Assembly (NCBI GenBank): GCA_035536455.1
Contig: DATLOC010000053.1
Span: 62,001-126,000 of the forward strand
Direction: 5' to 3'
DNA length: 64,000 nucleotides
Origin: DASUNQ01 sp035536455
GTDB lineage: Bacteria > Acidobacteriota > Thermoanaerobaculia > Multivoradales > UBA5704
Below are positions 60,607-64,000 of this stretch, one piece after another. The position numbers and the translations under genes are program-made. Below the pieces are notes generated by a model, which searched no databases, was not told where the DNA came from, and saw only the letters and a list, made by a program, of their open reading frames with translations. The stretch's first letter is position 1, and each line of letters opens with the position of its first letter.

Positions 60607-62883
60607 CTACTGCTCCGAGGGGACCGAGCTGCGCCCCGTGAGGTCCAGGAAGGTGCCGACGTTCTTGAGCGTCACCGAGAAGCGGTACTCGCGGTTGCGC
60701 AGCGCCTGGGCCTGGAAGCTCAGCAGCTCGAGGCGGAAGCCGTAGCACTGCGACATCCAGTTGACGACGTAGCGCTGCTGCTGGATCTCGGCCTCGTCGA
60801 GGTCGTAGGAGAGGCGGCCCTCGACGCGCAGGCGGTTGGGGCGCAGGCCGAGGGCGCCGAAAAGCTGCACCTGGGTGCCCAGCTCGCCGGGGTCGCCGGG
60901 GCGCGGCCGGCGGTAGAGAGTGAGCCCGAGGTTGTTGGCCACCCCCCAGCCGTAGCCGCCGGAGAGCGAGCTCGAAGCGAGGCGCGCGTCGAGGGTGTTG
61001 TAGGTGACGCGCGACTCGAAGCTCGTCTTGTCGCTGGGGTTGATGCGGACCAGGGCCTCGAGCGGCCCGGCGGTGTCGTTCTCCAGCCCGTCGATCGAGG
61101 TCTGGAGCGGCTGCAGGTCGTCGAACGAGAGGTCGCGCGCCACCTCGAAGAGGAAGACCTCTCGCGCGGTCCCCACTCCCCCTTTGCCCCCTTCGGGCTT
61201 GGCCAGGATGCGGTTGACCAGGGCGACGCGGGCGCGGTTGGTCGAGAAGGCCGTGTCCACCTCGTCGAAGCGCGGCACCAGCGCCTGGTCCTCGACCTCG
61301 CCGCTGTAGACGTAGCTGATGCGCGGCGCCACGACGTGCTTGAAGCGGGCGAAGGCGCCGAGCTTGCGCTCGTAGATGCGCGACAGCGACGGCCCCACCA
61401 GCTCGGCGCGGCCGAAGGGGAAGCTGCGGGTGAAGGTCTCGCCGGTGAAGGTGCCGTCGACCGGCGACAGGCTGTCGCCGTACCAGGTGTAGCGGCCGCC
61501 GCCGGTCAGGTTGAGCGACAGCCAGGGCAGGGTCGAGACCGGCAGCGACAGCTCCGGCCCGACGTCGACGCGGCCGTAGGTCGCGTCGAGGGTGCGCTGG
61601 TTGTCGAGGTCGAGGTAGTCGGCCGAGCCGCGGAAGCCGACGTAGAAGGGCGTCTTCCAGAGCCGCGTCGAGCGCAGCCGGTACTCCACCTCCGGGAGCT
61701 TCCGCTGCACCACGGTCACGCCCGGCACGTCGAGGGTCTGGATCTCGTTGAGCAGGACGTTGAGGAGGTGGGCGCCGCGGTTCCTGCTGACGAAGGCGCG
61801 GCTGGCGACGCGGCGCGTGGTGTTGCGGTCGATGTCGCGCTCGAAGTCGCGGAAGAACTCGAAGTCGGAGAAGTCCTCGTAGGCGATGACGCCGCGCATC
61901 CCCCACGGCAGGTCGTTGGTGACGTGGTCGAGGTTGACCTTCCAGCGCCACTCGTCGCGGTCGGGGTCCTGGACGGCGTAGCCGACGAAGCTGCCGCGCG
62001 TTCCCTCGCTCGGCATGTAGCGCAGCTCGTTGCCGATCCCGAAGTAGCCGCGGCTGTAGCTGTCGATGTGGAAGGTCGTGTCGTAGCTCCGCCCCAGGGT
62101 CTGGAAGTAGGCCAGCGAGAGCGAAGCGCCGCGGCGCTCGGAGTAGCCGATGTTGGGGATCAGCAGGCCCGAGCTGCGCTCGCTCTTGGCCGGCCAGAGG
62201 AGGTACGGGGTGTAGAGCACCGGCACCTTCTTGATCCGCACCGCCGCGCTGCGCACCCGCGCGTAGCCCTCCATCTCGACCGTCGCCTGGCCGAGCCGGA
62301 AGCTCCAGTCCGGGTTCTCGCCGCTGCAGGAGGTGAAGATGCCGTCGGTGACGGTGTAGACGTCCTCGGCGACCTTCGCCACCTCGGCGCCGCTGAAGTA
62401 GTACTCGGAGGCGACGTGGGCGGTGGCCTCGGTGAGCTTGCCGGTCTTGGTGTCGAGGTCGAAGGTGGCGGTCTCGCCGGTCAGCCGCCGCGGCCCCTGG
62501 TCGACGATGACGTTGCCGGTGGCGGTCACGACCTTGGTCTCGAGATCCAGCTCGGCGCGGTCGGCGGAGAGCTCCATGTCCTGGTACTTGATCTTCACCG
62601 CGCCGGAGAGGACGGCGAAGTCCTTGGTCTTGTATTCGAGGTCGGCGGCGCTGCCCGAGGCGCTGCCGCCGCCCTGGTCGTCCGGGAACTTGAGGTCGAA
62701 CTCGATGCGGTCGGCGGCCGCGGCGGGGACCGCGGGCTGGGCGGGCTGGGTCGAGGCCGGCGGCACGGCCGGCTCGCCTGTCGTCTCCGGCTCCCCGCTG
62801 AGCTCCGGCTTCTGCGGGTCCTGGGCGGCGAGGGGGCCCGCCAGGCAGACGGCGAGCGCGAAGGTGGCGAAGGTTCGGAGCAC
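60607..62883 (-). CDS. lptD: LPS-assembly protein LptD
   Basis: 758 residues. Signal LRTFATFALAVCLAGPLAAQ, a Pro/Glu-rich linker, then an OstA/LptA-type beta-jellyroll (DLEYKTKDFAVLSGAVKIKY; ATGNVIVDQGPRRLTGETAT), and the large barrel with LLIPNIGYSERRGASLSLAY, FQTLGRSYDTTFHIDSYSRG. It inserts LPS into the outer leaflet. The GTG at 62883 is chosen as it keeps the signal; no clear ribosome site. It lies 11 bp after the thiolase stop. Confidence 0.88.
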   Translation of the reverse strand: MLRTFATFALAVCLAGPLAAQDPQKPELSGEPETTGEPAVPPASTQPAQPAVPAAAADRIEFDLKFPDDQGGGSASGSAADLEYKTKDFAVLSGAVKIKYQDMELSADRAELDLETKVVTATGNVIVDQGPRRLTGETATFDLDTKTGKLTEATAHVASEYYFSGAEVAKVAEDVYTVTDGIFTSCSGENPDWSFRLGQATVEMEGYARVRSAAVRIKKVPVLYTPYLLWPAKSERSSGLLIPNIGYSERRGASLSLAYFQTLGRSYDTTFHIDSYSRGYFGIGNELRYMPSEGTRGSFVGYAVQDPDRDEWRWKVNLDHVTNDLPWGMRGVIAYEDFSDFEFFRDFERDIDRNTTRRVASRAFVSRNRGAHLLNVLLNEIQTLDVPGVTVVQRKLPEVEYRLRSTRLWKTPFYVGFRGSADYLDLDNQRTLDATYGRVDVGPELSLPVSTLPWLSLNLTGGGRYTWYGDSLSPVDGTFTGETFTRSFPFGRAELVGPSLSRIYERKLGAFARFKHVVAPRISYVYSGEVEDQALVPRFDEVDTAFSTNRARVALVNRILAKPEGGKGGVGTAREVFLFEVARDLSFDDLQPLQTSIDGLENDTAGPLEALVRINPSDKTSFESRVTYNTLDARLASSSLSGGYGWGVANNLGLTLYRRPRPGDPGELGTQVQLFGALGLRPNRLRVEGRLSYDLDEAEIQQQRYVVNWMSQCYGFRLELLSFQAQALRNREYRFSVTLKNVGTFLDLTGRSSVPSEQ

Positions 62884-62894
62884 GCAGTGGAAGT

Positions 62895-64000
62895 CTAGTC
62901 GAGCCGCTCCACGATCATCGCCGTCGCCTCGCCGCCGCCGATGCAGATGGCGGCGCAGCCGGTCCTGGCGCCGCGCTCGCGCAGGGCGTGGAGGAGGGTG
63001 ACCAGGATGCGCGCCCCCGAGCTGCCGATCGGGTGGCCGAGGGCCACCGCCCCGCCGCGGACGTTGACCCGCTCGGGGTCGAGCCCGAGGTCGCGGATGA
63101 AGGCGAGCGCCACGACCGCGAAGGCCTCGTTGACCTCCCAGAGGTCGATGTCCGCCGCCTTCATGCCGGCCCGCTCGAGGACCACATTGACCGCCCCGGC
63201 CGGCGCGGTGGTGAACCACTCCGGCTTCTGGGCCAGCGAGGCGTGGGCGACGATGCGCGCCAGCGGCTTCTTCCCCAGCGCCGCGGCGTGGGCGGCTGTA
63301 GTCAGCACCAGGGCGGCGGCGCCGTCGTTGATCTTGCTGGCGTTGCCGGCGGTGACGGTGCCGTCCTTCTGGAAGGCGGGGCGGAGGCTGTCGATCCGCG
63401 ACAGATCCACCTTGAAGGGCTCCTCGTCGCGATCGACCGGGGTGCCCTCCGCTTTCTTGCCGGGAACGGTCACCGGCACGATCTCCTGGGCCGAGAGCCC
63501 ACGCTCGGTGGCCTCGCGGGCGCGGCGGTAGCTCTCGAGGGCGAAGGCGTCCTGCTCTTCGCGCGAGATGGCGTACTCGCGCACGCAGAGCTCGGCGCAG
63601 TTGCCCATGTGGAGGTCGTTGTAGGGGTCCCAGAGGCCGTCGTGGATGACGGAGTCGATGAGCTTGCCGTGCCCGAGCCGCAGGCCCTCGCGCGCCCCGG
63701 GCGCGAGGTAGGGGGCCTGACTCATACTCTCCATGCCGCCGGCGGCGACGACCTGGAAGTCGCCGCAGCGGAGGTCGTTGGCGGCAATCATGACGGCGCG
63801 CATCCCGGAGCCGCAGACTTTGTTGAGGGTGATGGCCCCGGTCGCGGGCGGGCAGCCGGCGCCCAAGGCGGCCTGGCGGGCGGGGGCCTGGCCCTGGCCG
63901 GCGGTGAGGACACAGCCCATGTTGACCTGCTGGACGTCGGCGGGGGTCAGGCCGGCGCGCTCGATGGCGGCGGCGAGGGCGCGGGCGCCCAGGACGTGCG
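62895..64000 (-). CDS. Acetyl-CoA acetyltransferase (thiolase), 5' end outside window
   Basis: Open from the right edge to 62895, about 368 residues; the start is outside. NKVCGSGMRAV holds the nucleophilic Cys, NEAFAVVALAF and GHPIGSSGAR the His, and CIGGGEATAMIVERL the second Cys. It makes or cleaves acetoacetyl-CoA or longer 3-ketoacyl-CoA. HVLGARALAAAIERAGL is the first part visible. It could feed polyhydroxyalkanoate or isoprenoid routes; context gives no choice. Confidence 0.92.
   Translation of the reverse strand, partial: HVLGARALAAAIERAGLTPADVQQVNMGCVLTAGQGQAPARQAALGAGCPPATGAITLNKVCGSGMRAVMIAANDLRCGDFQVVAAGGMESMSQAPYLAPGAREGLRLGHGKLIDSVIHDGLWDPYNDLHMGNCAELCVREYAISREEQDAFALESYRRAREATERGLSAQEIVPVTVPGKKAEGTPVDRDEEPFKVDLSRIDSLRPAFQKDGTVTAGNASKINDGAAALVLTTAAHAAALGKKPLARIVAHASLAQKPEWFTTAPAGAVNVVLERAGMKAADIDLWEVNEAFAVVALAFIRDLGLDPERVNVRGGAVALGHPIGSSGARILVTLLHALRERGARTGCAAICIGGGEATAMIVERLD

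Overview
The window is a very GC-rich (roughly 70 % by eye), densely coded bacterial chromosome segment with no rRNA, tRNA or CRISPR that I can see. It comes from a Gram-negative with an LPS outer membrane: there is an LptD, several outer-membrane barrels, a lipoprotein and many Sec signal peptides. Alternative complex III with a caa3-type oxidase, a CRTAC1/ASPIC-UnbV protein, thrombospondin type 3 repeats, DUF1207 and a Tyr/Arg/Asp-rich secreted protein together suggest Acidobacteriota, perhaps the Thermoanaerobaculia side. That placement is inference.

Layout. 1-3.8 kb: start of a poly(A) polymerase-type gene (leaves the left edge), a nuclease-helicase, a DinB-fold protein and a small membrane protein. 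3.8-7.9 kb: CRTAC1 protein, then a leftward envelope-stress cassette (sigma-region-2-like mini-protein, ECF sigma, anti-sigma, Spy-like sensor) and a ferredoxin. 8-20.5 kb: LuxE-like and LuxC-like reductase genes set about 10 kb apart around large secreted proteins (thrombospondin type 3, two BNR/sialidase-like), a MaoC hydratase, DUF1499, a B12-binding radical SAM enzyme and DUF1207. 20.5-26.1 kb: leftward operon of UvrA-like protein, FHA-RDD protein, MauE/DoxX protein and thioredoxin, each joined by 4-nt overlaps. 26.2-36 kb: secreted and envelope proteins, a class A penicillin-binding protein, an XRE regulator and a strictly phased 20-bp repeat array.

36.2-49.3 kb: one rightward operon, behind a perfect CRP/FNR-type operator, for quinol oxidation and oxygen reduction: ActABCDEF (alternative complex III), an unknown membrane subunit, Sco, and caa3 oxidase subunits II, I, III and IV, ending with an HD-domain hydrolase. 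49.3-51.4 kb: toxin-antitoxin island (DUF433/DUF5615, an AbrB-like antitoxin, HEPN/MNT) and a strictly phased 21-bp repeat array. 51.4-64 kb: DUF1232, a UbiA prenyltransferase beside a fused phytol kinase/phytyl-phosphate kinase-like gene, nucleotide-sugar genes (an epimerase, Rmd, Gmd, RmlD, RmlA-like), LptD, and a thiolase that leaves the right edge.

The most unusual items are the two short-period arrays (20 bp and 21 bp), degenerate in sequence but with no length drift; the VTE5-VTE6-like fusion next to UbiA; two genes that seem to start at CTG; the sigma-2-only mini-protein; and a duplicated MaoC gene end flanking a secreted BNR gene.
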